NCBI GenBank assembly: GCA_002753395.1
Contig: PEAB01000011.1
Span: 1-64,000 of the forward strand
DNA from: Nitrospirae bacterium MYbinv3
GTDB taxonomy: Bacteria; Nitrospirota; Thermodesulfovibrionia; Thermodesulfovibrionales; Magnetobacteriaceae
Direction of reading: 5' to 3'
Length of the DNA stretch: 64,000 bases
The stretch's first letter is position 1; the number at the start of each line of letters is the position of its first letter. Both the position numbers and the translations under genes were made by a program. The notes below the pieces were generated by a model. The model was not told where the DNA came from, ran no database searches, and saw only the letters and a program-made list of their open reading frames with translations. Positions 26,476 through 35,518 of this stretch are shown here, piece by piece.

Positions 26476-28236
26476 TCAGTTTAATTTCCAAGGGTTTGAC
26501 GCCCCAGGCATTTCCTTAGATTCTTCCTTATTAACAACAAGTATGTTCTTTTTTAGTTTATCTTCTTTGTCGTCCTTTGGGATGTTTAGATAGGTAAGGG
26601 ATTTCTCGGCTATATTCTTAAATACAGGCGCTGCAACCAAACCGCCGTATATCTGCCCACGCGGCTTCCAGACAACCACGATAAGGGAAAAGACGGGTTT
26701 ATCAGCCGGCACAAAACCCACAAACGAACTGATGTAGTCGGTACCTGAATACCTGCCAATGCTCTTGTCAAACATCTGAGCGGTACCGGTCTTACCTGCC
26801 ACTGCGTTGCCGTCAACTGTGGCAAACGTAGCTGTACCTCCCTCCTGGGTAACCATCTTGAGTGCCTCTGTAACTATTCCTGTAGTTTCCTTAGATATTA
26901 GTTGTTTTTTCTTTGCCTCACTCCAGTATTTTATGGTCTTGCCCTCTGGTGTTATAATACCCTTTACGATGTGAGGTAAGACACTATAACCTCCATTTGC
27001 AACAATGGAGTAGGCAGTTACCATTTGAAGTGGGGTTACAGCTACCTCCTGTCCTATGGGGATTGCCCCGATAGAGGTGCCTGACCACTTCTCTGGCTTT
27101 CTGATCCAACCTGTTACCTCCCCTGGCAGATCGAGATCTGTCTTGCTGCCAAAACCAAACATCTTGACATACTTGTAAAGTCTTTGCTTTCCAAGCCTTT
27201 GAGCGAGTTTTATGGTCCCCACGTTAGAGGACTTCTGGATCACCTCCATAAAGGTAAGAACGCCGTGAGGGTGTGCATCTCTGACCCTCTTATGTCCTAT
27301 CTCTATGAATCCGCCCTGGCAGTCTATAAGCTCATCTGGTCTTGTAAGTTTCTCCTCTAAAACCCCCGTTGCTGTGACTATCTTAAATGTTGAACCTGGC
27401 TCGTATACATCGGTCATCGCCCTGTTGCGCCGCGTCTCAGGAGGATACTTGCCGGGGTTGTTGAGGTCATACGTTGGACGATTGGCAAGGGCCAGAATCT
27501 CACCCGTATACGGGTCCATCATCACAGCAGTAGCTGAGGCTGCCTTCCACTTCTCCATCGCTGCATCAAGCTCTGACTCTACTATATATTGAAGACCCTG
27601 ATCTATCGTGAGCACAACTGAGTTGCCTATCTTTTCACTCTCACTGGCTGTATAAAAGATGTTTCCCCTGGCGTCTCTCTCTACGAAATACTTACCTCCA
27701 GATTTACTCAGGTCGTTATTGTATTTCGACTCAACGCCCTCTAACCCTTTGTTGTCCAGGTCTACGAAACCTATTACATGCGAGGCCAGTTGACCCATCG
27801 TGTAGTACCGTTTTGGCTCTGGCAAGAAGCCTATGCCGTTTAGTTTGAGTTTCTCTATCTTTGCCGTCTCTTCAAGAGGTACCTTTCTCTTTAGCCACAC
27901 AAAGTTCTTATCTCCTTTTATTACGTGCAAGAGGTTGTTATAATCAAGGTTTATTATCTGTGACATTTCATATAGCTTATCCTCATCTCCGCCGAAGTTT
28001 AGCTTATCTAAATATACAGAGCTATGTTCGAGGTTAACGGCAAGACGCCTGCCTAGCCTGTCCAGGATCATACCGCGCCGCACCTGTATTGCAACCTCAG
28101 CGGTTGTCTGGGTCTCGGATTTCCTTGCAAGACGCTCGTGCTTTATAACCATCAAGTCAAACAGCCGCACGATTACAGCTGAAAAACCAAAGAATATAAG
28201 CATGTAAATCAGTAGAATACGTCTTTTCTTTAACAT
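26476..28236 (-). CDS. ftsI: Division transpeptidase FtsI/PBP3-type
   Basis: A 586-residue class B penicillin-binding protein. There is one N-terminal membrane helix (about residues 8-28) and a dimerisation domain starting with RRGMILDRLGR. The transpeptidase domain has S-x-x-K at Ser282-Lys285 (GSTFKIVTATG), S-S-N at 336-338 and K-T-G in VAGKTGTAQMF. It crosslinks septal peptidoglycan together with FtsW. A C-terminal hydrophilic tail of about 30 residues follows the FKNIAEKSL helix; no PASTA domain is present. It lies 41 bases downstream of ftsL in the conserved order. Confidence 0.95.
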   Translation of the reverse strand: MLKKRRILLIYMLIFFGFSAVIVRLFDLMVIKHERLARKSETQTTAEVAIQVRRGMILDRLGRRLAVNLEHSSVYLDKLNFGGDEDKLYEMSQIINLDYNNLLHVIKGDKNFVWLKRKVPLEETAKIEKLKLNGIGFLPEPKRYYTMGQLASHVIGFVDLDNKGLEGVESKYNNDLSKSGGKYFVERDARGNIFYTASESEKIGNSVVLTIDQGLQYIVESELDAAMEKWKAASATAVMMDPYTGEILALANRPTYDLNNPGKYPPETRRNRAMTDVYEPGSTFKIVTATGVLEEKLTRPDELIDCQGGFIEIGHKRVRDAHPHGVLTFMEVIQKSSNVGTIKLAQRLGKQRLYKYVKMFGFGSKTDLDLPGEVTGWIRKPEKWSGTSIGAIPIGQEVAVTPLQMVTAYSIVANGGYSVLPHIVKGIITPEGKTIKYWSEAKKKQLISKETTGIVTEALKMVTQEGGTATFATVDGNAVAGKTGTAQMFDKSIGRYSGTDYISSFVGFVPADKPVFSLIVVVWKPRGQIYGGLVAAPVFKNIAEKSLTYLNIPKDDKEDKLKKNILVVNKEESKEMPGASNPWKLN

Positions 28237-28277
28237 TGTCCGTACTTACTCCCTGTTGTCATACGAAAAATATATTC

Positions 28278-28574
28278 CTAACTTTTTTCTTTAATGTAGA
28301 TAATCTTATTTCTATCTGGGAAATCAAACCCCATCTTCTTTATTGCCAAGTGGTCTATGTTGGTTATGGAAAGCAGGTTGTCCTTTTTAGCTATAAGGTT
28401 TCTCTGCTCTTTCATAAGTTGGTAGTGCCGTTGTTGAAGGTTACCTAATCTGTATTGAAGCGACTTGATACTTGACCTGAGCCATACGGTAAAAAATATA
28501 CTACCTACTATCAACAACGCACCAAGCAGCATTAGTACGTTGCCAATTAGTTCATGCCTTCTGTCATGGAGCAT
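28278..28574 (-). CDS. ftsL: FtsL-like small division protein
   Basis: A 98-residue bitopic protein: a short cytoplasmic N-terminus, one membrane helix at about residues 10-31, then a heptad-rich stretch (SLQYRLGNLQQRHYQLMKEQ) for coiled-coil pairing with FtsB. The end LAIKKMGFDFPDRNKIIYIK is typical of FtsL. The sequence itself is weakly conserved, so the call rests on topology plus its position between rsmH and ftsI. The start at 28574 follows GGGGAGGT by about nine bases and overlaps the end of rsmH by 28 bases. Confidence 0.85.
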   Translation of the reverse strand: MLHDRRHELIGNVLMLLGALLIVGSIFFTVWLRSSIKSLQYRLGNLQQRHYQLMKEQRNLIAKKDNLLSITNIDHLAIKKMGFDFPDRNKIIYIKEKS

Positions 28575-29473
28575 TGTCTGATACCTCCCCTTAATTTGGC
28601 GCTTCTTGATGATGGATTATCTCTTATCTCCAAAAGCCCTGGTGTTACCGGTTTTTTCGTAAGTACCTTAAACATACCGTTGCTCTGCATCTGTTTAAAG
28701 AAAAACTTGACAATTCTATCTTCAAGTGAATTATAGGAAATAACGCATAACCTACCGTCTTTATTCAACAATTTAGGGCAGTCATCCAGACAGCGCGTAA
28801 GAGTGGCTAACTCGTCGTTTACAAAGATCCTTAGCGCCTGAAACGTCTTTGTTGCTGGGTGTCTCTTTCTGTACCCTCGGCACTGGGCGGCCACGATTGT
28901 AGCCAGCTCCTTGCAAGTATTGATTGCATGTCTCTTTCTCTCTGTAACGATTGCCTTTGCAATTGCCCTGTATCTGCTCTCTTCTCCGTATTGCAGGATT
29001 ATCTCCTCAAGTTTCTCTTGTCTGAAGTTGTTAACAACATCCCACGCACTCAGTGGCCGTGCATTTTGTAACATACCTCTGTCCATCCTCATATCCAGGG
29101 GATAGTCGGAGTTAAAGCTAAACCCTCGCTCATCGTCCTTGACCTGAACCATGCACATCCCTAAATCCAATAAGATTGCATCTACCCTGTCGTATCCTAA
29201 TCCTCTGACGGCGCCGTATATATTGCTAAAGTCTTCCTTCAATATAGTTATGGTATCACACGATATATCCTCATTAAACCGCTGTCTTGCAGCGCTTACT
29301 GCCTTGGCGTCCTTGTCCAGACTTATGAGCCTGCCATGAGGTCCAAGCCTCTGGAGGATTGCCTCGCTGTGCCCTCCCATACCTAGAGTAGCATCAACGT
29401 AGACGCCATCTCCGGTTATGTTAAGAAGCTCCATCACCTCGTGTAACAAAACCGGTTTGTGATAAAGACACAT
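28547..29473 (-). CDS. rsmH: 16S rRNA (cytosine-1402-N4)-methyltransferase
   Basis: A 308-residue SAM-dependent enzyme (MraW) that N4-methylates C1402 in the ribosomal P site. Motifs: HKPVLLHEV at the start, the SAM-binding VDATLGMGGHSEAIL, LISLDKDAKAV, ILLDLGMCMVQVKDDERGFSF and the C-terminal TFQALRIFVNDEL. LGMCMVQ replaces the more usual LGVSSxQ. It is the second gene of the dcw cluster, 15 bases from mraZ, and its start follows AAGGA. Confidence 0.97.
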   Translation of the reverse strand: MCLYHKPVLLHEVMELLNITGDGVYVDATLGMGGHSEAILQRLGPHGRLISLDKDAKAVSAARQRFNEDISCDTITILKEDFSNIYGAVRGLGYDRVDAILLDLGMCMVQVKDDERGFSFNSDYPLDMRMDRGMLQNARPLSAWDVVNNFRQEKLEEIILQYGEESRYRAIAKAIVTERKRHAINTCKELATIVAAQCRGYRKRHPATKTFQALRIFVNDELATLTRCLDDCPKLLNKDGRLCVISYNSLEDRIVKFFFKQMQSNGMFKVLTKKPVTPGLLEIRDNPSSRSAKLRGGIRQCSMTEGMN

Positions 29474-29488
29474 CTTATATCCTTTCCC

Positions 29489-29947
29489 TTATATGCCGAG
29501 ACTTGCCAGCTCTGTTTCATATTGCTTGATCTCACCATTGACGGGTCTAAATATCTTCTCCCACTTTTGTCTTTCCCACATCTCAATCCTGTCGCTCAGC
29601 CCCGTCAGTACGACCTCGCCATTTACAGTTATACTGGTCTCTTCCCTTAGTATGGGGGGGATGACGACCCTCCCGTGTCTATCGAATTCGCTTTCACAGG
29701 CTGAGCCTATCACCTTTCTCATAAAGTACTTTACAGCCTCGTTAGACCTTGGCAGAGTGCTTACTTTCCTCATCAGAGCCTCCCATTCCATGTCGGGAAA
29801 TATCTGAAGGCACTCATCGCTTACGGCACAGGTTATGTAAATCTTGTTACCGTAAGCGCTTTTTATGACGTCTCTGAATTGGGCTGGGATAACAATCCTG
29901 CCTTTTTCGTCGACCCTTAAATTATGTCTACCGTAAAATCCTGCCAC
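29489..29947 (-). CDS. mraZ: Transcriptional regulator MraZ
   Basis: A DNA-binding protein with two AbrB-like swapped-hairpin repeats: HNLRVDEKGRIVIPAQFR and SEFDRHGRVVIPPILRE. It normally represses its own dcw operon. Two GTG starts are possible. The one at 29968 lies directly against the promoter -10 box and would be upstream of the expected transcript start. The one at 29947 begins VAGFYGRH, matching the family start MFYG, and is preferred, giving 152 residues. Neither has a good ribosome-binding site. It is the first gene of the cluster and overlies its own operator. Confidence 0.9.
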   Translation of the reverse strand: MAGFYGRHNLRVDEKGRIVIPAQFRDVIKSAYGNKIYITCAVSDECLQIFPDMEWEALMRKVSTLPRSNEAVKYFMRKVIGSACESEFDRHGRVVIPPILREETSITVNGEVVLTGLSDRIEMWERQKWEKIFRPVNGEIKQYETELASLGI

Positions 29948-29996
29948 TAGACAACCACATTGATCCACTTTATACCACTTAGCAGGTCGCTGTCAA
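29944..29996 (-). promoter_or_regulatory. dcw promoter with MraZ-type operator
   Basis: On the minus strand TTGACA (29996-29991) and TATAAA (29974-29969) are 16 bases apart, a near-consensus sigma-70 promoter. Four GTGG boxes start at 29978, 29968, 29958 and 29947. The first three are exactly 10 bp apart and the fourth is 11. MraZ is known to bind tandem boxes of this kind at one-turn spacing. The boxes overlap the -10 and the start region, as expected for autorepression. Confidence 0.75.
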
Positions 29997-30331
29997 GAAA
30001 AAAATTTGTTTATAAAATGTTACTTAATAAATGCTCAATATTTACTTTAAGATTTGTCCTTGTTTTATAGAGGTATTAAGGGTGGTGTTTTTGGTGAGAG
30101 CTGAAAAATCGGGGCTTTTTTAAGGTGCAAAAGTTGGGGTTACATCGAGGTATCTTCATGTTGTGGCATGTCAATTGCATGACTAACATGTGCGCAAAAC
30201 ACCTTGTTGCCATCTAACTTTTGGATCCAGAAACCTGTCTTGAAGAGTTTATGGTATAGACCTCCGAACAAAAACATCCGCATGAACCATACCAACTGTC
30301 AGATACGTCCCTCTTTTTCTCAAAAATCCTA

Positions 30332-30361
30332 GGATAAAGGGGTTTGTTGTCCCCTTTATCC
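30332..30361 (-). terminator. Intrinsic terminator of fliC
   Basis: A perfect 11-bp stem (GGATAAAGGGG at 30332-30342 with CCCCTTTATCC at 30351-30361) and an 8-base loop lie 23 bases past the flagellin stop. On the minus strand the stem is followed by TAGGATTTTTG. The rest of the 29997-30383 gap shows no gene. Confidence 0.75.
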
Positions 30362-30383
30362 ATATTGATTATAGTAGGGAGGG

Positions 30384-31421
30384 CTACTTTAACAAACTCA
30401 GTACGTTCTGTGGGAGAGTATTTGCCTGGGCGAGGACTGACATGCCTGCTTGCTGGAGGATCATATACTTGGTCATGTTTGCTGTCTCTTGAGCAAAGTC
30501 AGCGTCTAATATCCTGGATCTCGCCGCATATGTTGTCTCAATAACGTTATCAAGGTTTCTGATGATAGCCTCAAACTGATTAGCCTTTGCGCCCATCTTA
30601 GCTTTTTCACTTAGTATAATATTCAAGGATCCATCAACAATTGCTATGGTGTTGGAGGCCTGTGAGTTCCATACTACGTTACCAGCGGAATCCAGTGAGC
30701 CGGCAACCTTAAGGGAGGCTAATCCTGTATATGATATTGATCCACCCATACCACCATTGGCGGTGTCGCTCCATGTCGCTGCTGCCCCTGAGCCATCTCT
30801 GAATAAACCGTTACCCACACCCGGTGTGTAGGCTGTTGTGGTGGCCGTGTGTATATCGGCCAGATACATTAATCCGCCATTTTTACCAGTTGGAGAAAAT
30901 GTTACGCCACCAAGTGCATCGGTGTTTAGTGATGACAGTCTAAAAGAGACTGACGGGTCTGATGCAGAATAGCTTACGTGTATACGTGATTGAAACGTAC
31001 CGGAGAGCAGCTTTCTGTCATTGAACTTGGCCTGCTCGGAGATCCTGCCTATCTCTTCGACAAGGGCATTGATCTCACTCTGCATGAATGATACGTCAGT
31101 TGTACCGTACTGACCACTCATGGCCTGTACTGCAAGCTCTCTGATCCTCTGAAGGTTATTGATTATCTCATCCATTGCGCCTTCTGCCGTCTGTGCCATC
31201 GACAATGGTTCTGCTGCATTCCTCGATGCTACCGTAAGACCTCTTACCTGTGTGGTCATCCTCGTGGATATTGCCAACCCAGCCGCATCGTCCTTTGCCG
31301 AGTTAATACGTAGGCCGGATGACAGTCTCTGCATAGTCTCCTGTAACGGAGTCTGCGACCTTCTCAGATTTCTCTGAGCATTAAGTGACATAATATTAGT
31401 GTTAATTGAAAAACCTGCCAT
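30384..31421 (-). CDS. fliC: Flagellin
   Basis: A 345-residue filament subunit. The conserved D0/D1 ends are both present: INTNIMSLNAQRNL and RLSSGLRINSAKDDAAGLAI at the N-terminus, and RSRILDADFAQETANMTK plus a terminal coil ending NVLSLLK at the C-terminus. The middle (about residues 150-260) is a short variable domain rich in Gly, Ser and Ala. Single-gene transcription is likely: a strong GGAGGT site precedes the ATG, a terminator follows, and repeats lie upstream. No clear sigma-28 or sigma-54 promoter was found by eye. There is no fliD, fliS or other flagellar gene in the window. Confidence 0.97.
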   Translation of the reverse strand: MAGFSINTNIMSLNAQRNLRRSQTPLQETMQRLSSGLRINSAKDDAAGLAISTRMTTQVRGLTVASRNAAEPLSMAQTAEGAMDEIINNLQRIRELAVQAMSGQYGTTDVSFMQSEINALVEEIGRISEQAKFNDRKLLSGTFQSRIHVSYSASDPSVSFRLSSLNTDALGGVTFSPTGKNGGLMYLADIHTATTTAYTPGVGNGLFRDGSGAAATWSDTANGGMGGSISYTGLASLKVAGSLDSAGNVVWNSQASNTIAIVDGSLNIILSEKAKMGAKANQFEAIIRNLDNVIETTYAARSRILDADFAQETANMTKYMILQQAGMSVLAQANTLPQNVLSLLK

Positions 31422-32231
31422 ATTACACCTCCATGTATTGTTTGAACTTAGATAATCTATTATCTATCTTTGGTTGTCTACAACAACTCATCAACATAAA
31501 TTCCCTCGTTAGTTTGTTTTTTTAAAGCCAGTTTAAATTAAACTGATTATGATGTTTGCAACTGTCATGCCAAAGAAGAATCACATAAATAAATTGAGCT
31601 AATCCCCTGTGTATAAAGGATACTTACATTGACTGCTATGTTAGCGCTATGTCACTACCGTCATGTATTTAAGGATGAGAGGGAAATATTTACTGTGACA
31701 GGAAAATTTTTCTTTGTTTTCAATCAGAGAAGGGGGAGCGTCTCTCCCCCTCAGACCTAATGCTGTTGACTTAAGCATCTATGTAACATTATAAATAACC
31801 ACGCCTGACCCCGTAAACATTCTTACTCCCCATGTTTTTATATGAACCCTTTTCATATCAGGGCAATCGCATTTAAAAACTTGACGCATTGTTCGTTGAC
31901 CTTAGGGATTGTCTGAACAAGGATTAAACGGATGGAAGGATTTGCAGGATATATATTCATAACCTTGATACATTTTATTCGTTTTGTTACCTAAATCCTG
32001 TCAACCCCTTAATCCGTTAAATCATGGTTCAGACAGTTTTTTCAAATGCGATTGCCCTGCTTTTCATATGGGTGCATAAGAAAGTCGTGGGAAATTATGT
32101 CATTCCTGCGAAAGCAGGAATCTATTAGCTTGTGGATTGCCGTGTCGAGCACGGCAATGACAGAACGACCCATAAGTTTCTTATGCACCCTTTTCATATT
32201 TACAATTGTAGCATTATGTTATAATTGAAAT
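31422..32231. repeat. Repeat-rich gap upstream of fliC
   Basis: No gene. 31422-31700 is AT-rich and presumably holds the fliC promoter. At 31747-31775 the 11-mer CCCCTCAGACC is followed by one 18-bp end (TAATGCTGTTGACTTAAG), part of an inverted and truncated copy of the miniature element; its other end is missing. At 31909-32040 is an inverted unit bounded by GTCTGAACAAGGATTAAACG and ATCATGGTTCAGACAG, also found at 10165-10430. GCATAAGAAAGTCGTGG at 32084-32100 and TTTCTTATGCACCC at 32177-32190 frame a GTCATTCCTGCGAAAGCAGG palindrome (32099). Confidence 0.6.
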
Positions 32232-32672
32232 ATGAGACAAACGATTATGCTTATTTTAGTAGCGGTATTGATGATGTTTGCTGATGCTACTATAGCACAT
32301 GCTAAAGAACTGACCTTTACGCAGGAAGACAGGGAAAGGATTATCAGGCTCGAGATCAAAGTCGAAGAAGGCTAAAGGCTGTAAACCAGCGAATTGACGG
32401 GTTAGATAAGCGGATTGACAGCTTGGAATCCTCACTAGTAAAAGATTTGACCAGATGATGACGCTGATGCTCTAGGGATTTGGAACACTCTCTGGCGGTA
32501 TGGGGCTTTTGATGGGGTTTGTGTTATGGGACAGACGTACAGCCCTTGCCCCTGCTATACGAAGAACTAAAGAGGTAGAAGAACAATCCGAGTTACTTGT
32601 TAAGGCACTCAAAGAAGTGGCCACAAAAAACCTGAGGTCAAAGATGCGCTTAAGCACGTAGGGCTGTTGTAA
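32232..32672 (+). pseudogene. Decayed small signal-anchored membrane protein gene
   Basis: Joining three frames gives one coherent protein of about 145 residues: a signal or anchor (MRQTIMLILVAVLMMFADA), ELTFTQEDRERIIRLEIKVEEG, a coiled coil with AVNQRIDGLDKRIDSLESSL, a membrane helix (GTLSGGMGLLMGFVLW) and a tail with DRRTALAPAIR and ELLVKALKE. Lesions: one base missing near 32370, one missing near 32452, a TAG at 32473-32475 where Trp is expected, and one missing near 32633. The rebuilt frame ends at 32672. I know similar coiled-coil-plus-TM proteins only as uncharacterised. It is non-functional as read. Confidence 0.75.
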
Positions 32673-32695
32673 CGATATGAGAGAGGAGAAAGGGT

Positions 32696-33376
32696 ATGGA
32701 CTTCAAACAGTTAAAGGATAACGTTAAGTCTCTATTAGTAAATAGGGAATATGACAACATAATCGAGCTGGCAAAGACAAACAAACGGATTATTAGCGTT
32801 CTGATTTCGTTTTCATACGAAAAGACCTCAGAGCTTACATGGAACTCAATACAGATGATTGGAAGGATAGTAGGTAATATGCCTTATGAGGAGGCCCGCA
32901 AGCAGGTCAGGAAGCTGTTATGGAACGCCACTGACGAGTCTGGTACAATACCGTGGACTGTACCGGAGATATTGGGTGAGATCATACGTGAAAACCCAAC
33001 GCCATTTGAGGACATCGTCCCTATCCTGATTGGTTACTCGCACTCTGAGACAGAGGATAACATATTTCTGTCTGGTGTAGTCTATGCACTTGGCAGGATT
33101 GGTCAAAGACATCCAAAATACATAAGCAGTTATGCCGAGATCATTGTCAAGGACTCTTTAAGACACAAGGATCCAGAGGTATGTGCAAACGCCTGTATAG
33201 CAGTAAAACGATTAAACCTTACAGATATGGAGATTGATCAGTCCCGCCCGCTACGGTCGCTATGGGACGAGCTTAAGAAAAGAGACGATACAGCAACGGT
33301 CTTTTATGAGGATAAGGTTATGACCCTGACTATTTCGCAGCTTGTGGATTTATTAGAGAGGTATTCTGATGGATAA
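32696..33376 (+). CDS. HEAT-repeat protein, DVU0298-like
   Basis: A 226-residue, all-helical soluble protein. Paired helices with the pattern of HEAT repeats run through the protein, for example WNSIQMIGRIVGNMP, VPEILGEIIRENP, VYALGRIGQRHP and EVCANACIAVKRL. The layout matches proteins of the DVU0298 type found in sulfur-metabolising bacteria. The function is unknown; HEAT repeats usually mediate protein contacts. The ATG follows GAGGAGAAAGGG. Its 3' end overlaps murA by 8 bases, so the two are probably co-transcribed and translationally coupled. Family name is moderately sure, fold confident. Confidence 0.7.
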   Translation: MDFKQLKDNVKSLLVNREYDNIIELAKTNKRIISVLISFSYEKTSELTWNSIQMIGRIVGNMPYEEARKQVRKLLWNATDESGTIPWTVPEILGEIIRENPTPFEDIVPILIGYSHSETEDNIFLSGVVYALGRIGQRHPKYISSYAEIIVKDSLRHKDPEVCANACIAVKRLNLTDMEIDQSRPLRSLWDELKKRDDTATVFYEDKVMTLTISQLVDLLERYSDG

Positions 33377-34625
33377 GCTGTTAATACGAGGAGGCCGGCC
33401 TTTAAGAGGGGAGGTACAGATAAGTGGTGCGAAGAACTCTGCCCTGCCCATCATGGCTGCCACTATACTATGCAATGGCGAGGCACACATTGAAAACATC
33501 CCAGATCTTAAAGACATAAGGACGATGTCAAAGATGCTTGAGATCCTGGGCGCATCAGTTGACTTTGAAGACAGCAGGCTTATTATAAACACACAGCATT
33601 TGACAAACAACGAGGCACCATATGAGTTGGTAAAGACGATGAGGGCCTCTGTGCTGACACTTGGTCCGCTGGTTGCCAGATTTGGGTACGCAAAGGTGTC
33701 ATTGCCTGGAGGCTGCGCCATTGGAGAAAGGCCGATCAATCTGCATCTAATGGGTCTTGAAAAGATGGGCGCTGAGATAAGTCTGGCACAAGGTTATGTC
33801 ATCGCACAGGTCAAAGAGCTAAGAGGAGCCAACATATTTTTTGACATCTCAACGGTAACTGGTACGGAGAATCTTATGATGGCTGCCGTATTTGCCAAGG
33901 GTAAGACAACTCTTGAAAATGCTGCCTGCGAGCCTGAGGTACGGGACCTTGCCGATTACTTAAACTCTATGGGGGCAAAGATCTATGGCGCTGGGACGCC
34001 GGTGATTGAGATTGAGGGAGTTGCAGGGCTTGTGCCTTCCCCGTACAGGATCATACCCGACAGGATAGAGACAGGCACCTTTATCGCCATAGCTGGTATT
34101 ACGGCCGGTAACATACTCATTAAGGGCTGCAGAACTGATCATATTTCAGCCATAGTAGAAAAGATGAGAGAGACAGGGATCATTATAACAGAGGAGGCTC
34201 AAGGGCTAAGAGTCATGGCCCCCAAGTGGGGTGGCTTAAAATGCACAGATGTTAAGACGATGCCTTACCCTGGTTTTCCTACCGATATGCAGGCGCAATT
34301 CATTGCCATGATGGCAGTTGCCAATGGCACAAGCATAGTCAAGGAAACAATCTTTGAAAACAGGTTCATGCACGTGGCAGAGCTAAGACGTATGGGGGCA
34401 AACATCGAAACTGAGGACAACATTGCAACCGTGCGCGGGGTAGAGCGACTTGTTGGCGCTCCTGTTATGGCCACTGATTTGAGGGCAAGCGCCTCATTAG
34501 TTGTTGGCGCATTAGCTGCCGAGGGTGAAACGATAATTGACAGAATCTATCACTTGGATAGGGGTTACGAAAAAATCGAGGAGAAGATATCCAAGCTAGG
34601 GGCTGATGTACAGAGGGTTAAATAA
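33369..34625 (+). CDS. murA: UDP-N-acetylglucosamine 1-carboxyvinyltransferase
   Basis: A 418-residue enolpyruvyl transferase catalysing the first committed step of peptidoglycan synthesis. Seen: [19 protein letters not shown] at the N-terminus, the [11 protein letters not shown] region, and the active-site cysteine in [16 protein letters not shown]; Cys at this place also implies fosfomycin sensitivity. RVEYxx-type loops are replaced by PDRIETGTF, and [13 protein letters not shown] and [10 protein letters not shown] follow. Start codon overlaps the HEAT gene. It is separate from the dcw cluster, as is usual. Confidence 0.97.
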   Translation: MDKLLIRGGRPLRGEVQISGAKNSALPIMAATILCNGEAHIENIPDLKDIRTMSKMLEILGASVDFEDSRLIINTQHLTNNEAPYELVKTMRASVLTLGPLVARFGYAKVSLPGGCAIGERPINLHLMGLEKMGAEISLAQGYVIAQVKELRGANIFFDISTVTGTENLMMAAVFAKGKTTLENAACEPEVRDLADYLNSMGAKIYGAGTPVIEIEGVAGLVPSPYRIIPDRIETGTFIAIAGITAGNILIKGCRTDHISAIVEKMRETGIIITEEAQGLRVMAPKWGGLKCTDVKTMPYPGFPTDMQAQFIAMMAVANGTSIVKETIFENRFMHVAELRRMGANIETEDNIATVRGVERLVGAPVMATDLRASASLVVGALAAEGETIIDRIYHLDRGYEKIEEKISKLGADVQRVK

Positions 34626-34634
34626 CCACAGTCT

Positions 34635-35333
34635 TTACACAACGCTAAACACCTCGTCAAGGAAAATGACCAGCTTTTCAAAATAGTCCTGCCAGCTAAG
34701 GATGAAGGTCCTGAGTCTTTTAATCTCTGCCTCTTTTGTGTCGAGGTGGTAATTGACCTTTACATCAATGGCTGGGATAGTCTTAAGCAGGCTGCTACTG
34801 CCGTGGTGACCATTGTCCTCACTATTTCCCTGCTCGTGGGCGGCAACATCCGTGACCTCAAGGGAGATAGTGCATGATACATCATCAAAATAGTAAACAA
34901 ACTTTAGACCTGCCTCAGTCAGGCCGGAGCTAAAATTCATCCAGTGACCTTCCTTAATAAAGGTATTTTTCAAAAATAAGAGAGCTGCCTCCTGCGTTTC
35001 GTATGGATAGTGCCCTGTGAAGTTTATACCTGCGGCTAGGTAGTTAACGTGTGGTAGTACCTCTATGTATCTAAGGGCAATACCAGGTATCTGAGAGTCG
35101 TAAGGAATCCTTACTTTATCCTCGTCTATGAACTGGAGCCTTTCATACTCGGCAACGATTGAGAGGCCTTCACGGTAGACTACGTGTGAAGCTGCTGATG
35201 TGCATAGGACATCCTTAGGTGTCAAACGTCCCTTTACTATCTCATTGTGTCTTAAAAAGTCTGGGTTTAAGATAGAGGGGTTATGCCGTTTGCCAAGAAT
35301 TACTATTGAATATGACGTCAAATCAACCTTCAT
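34635..35333 (-). CDS. Uncharacterised 232-residue protein
   Basis: I do not recognise this family with certainty. It is soluble, with no signal or membrane helix. The N-terminal part has the strand SIVILGKRHNPSILNPDFL and a region around LQFIDEDKVRIPY; the middle contains LPHVNYLAAGINFTGHYPY; a His/Ser-rich linker (HEQGNSEDNGHHGSSS) precedes a C-terminal helical region. The pattern resembles the TIGR04255-like or other sporadically distributed proteins, but this is a guess. It is convergent with murA (9 bases between stops) and lies next to tRNA-Arg. The ATG has GAAGAGTTATG-type upstream sequence with a weak binding site (GAGGGGATGAAG). Confidence 0.6.
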   Translation of the reverse strand: MKVDLTSYSIVILGKRHNPSILNPDFLRHNEIVKGRLTPKDVLCTSAASHVVYREGLSIVAEYERLQFIDEDKVRIPYDSQIPGIALRYIEVLPHVNYLAAGINFTGHYPYETQEAALLFLKNTFIKEGHWMNFSSGLTEAGLKFVYYFDDVSCTISLEVTDVAAHEQGNSEDNGHHGSSSLLKTIPAIDVKVNYHLDTKEAEIKRLRTFILSWQDYFEKLVIFLDEVFSVV

Positions 35334-35392
35334 AACTCTTCATCCCCTCCTCTTGTTGCTGCCTGCCCTATGTGCTCATCCCAGTAGAAGAA

Positions 35393-35466
35393 CGCGCCCA
35401 GGAGGAGTCGAACCCCCAACCTTCGGATCCGTAGTCCGACACTCTGTCCAATTGAGCCATGGGCGC
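35393..35466 (-). tRNA. tRNA-Arg (anticodon ACG)
   Basis: On the minus strand a full cloverleaf is visible. The acceptor arm GCGCCCA pairs with TGGGCGC, with discriminator G. The anticodon stem TCGGA/TCCGA holds the loop CTACGGA (anticodon ACG, normally A-to-I edited to read CGU, CGC and CGA). The T-arm is GGGGGTTCGACTCCTCC. CCA is not encoded. No integrase or attachment repeat is seen beside it. Confidence 0.95.
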
Positions 35467-35518
35467 ATGTTTTATAATACCGGTTTAGGGGGCATGTTGT
35501 CAATTGAAATTTAAAGAG

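Noticed and set aside
32472-32657. Minus-strand open frame
   Set aside because: It is the antisense shadow of the decayed gene at 32232-32672.
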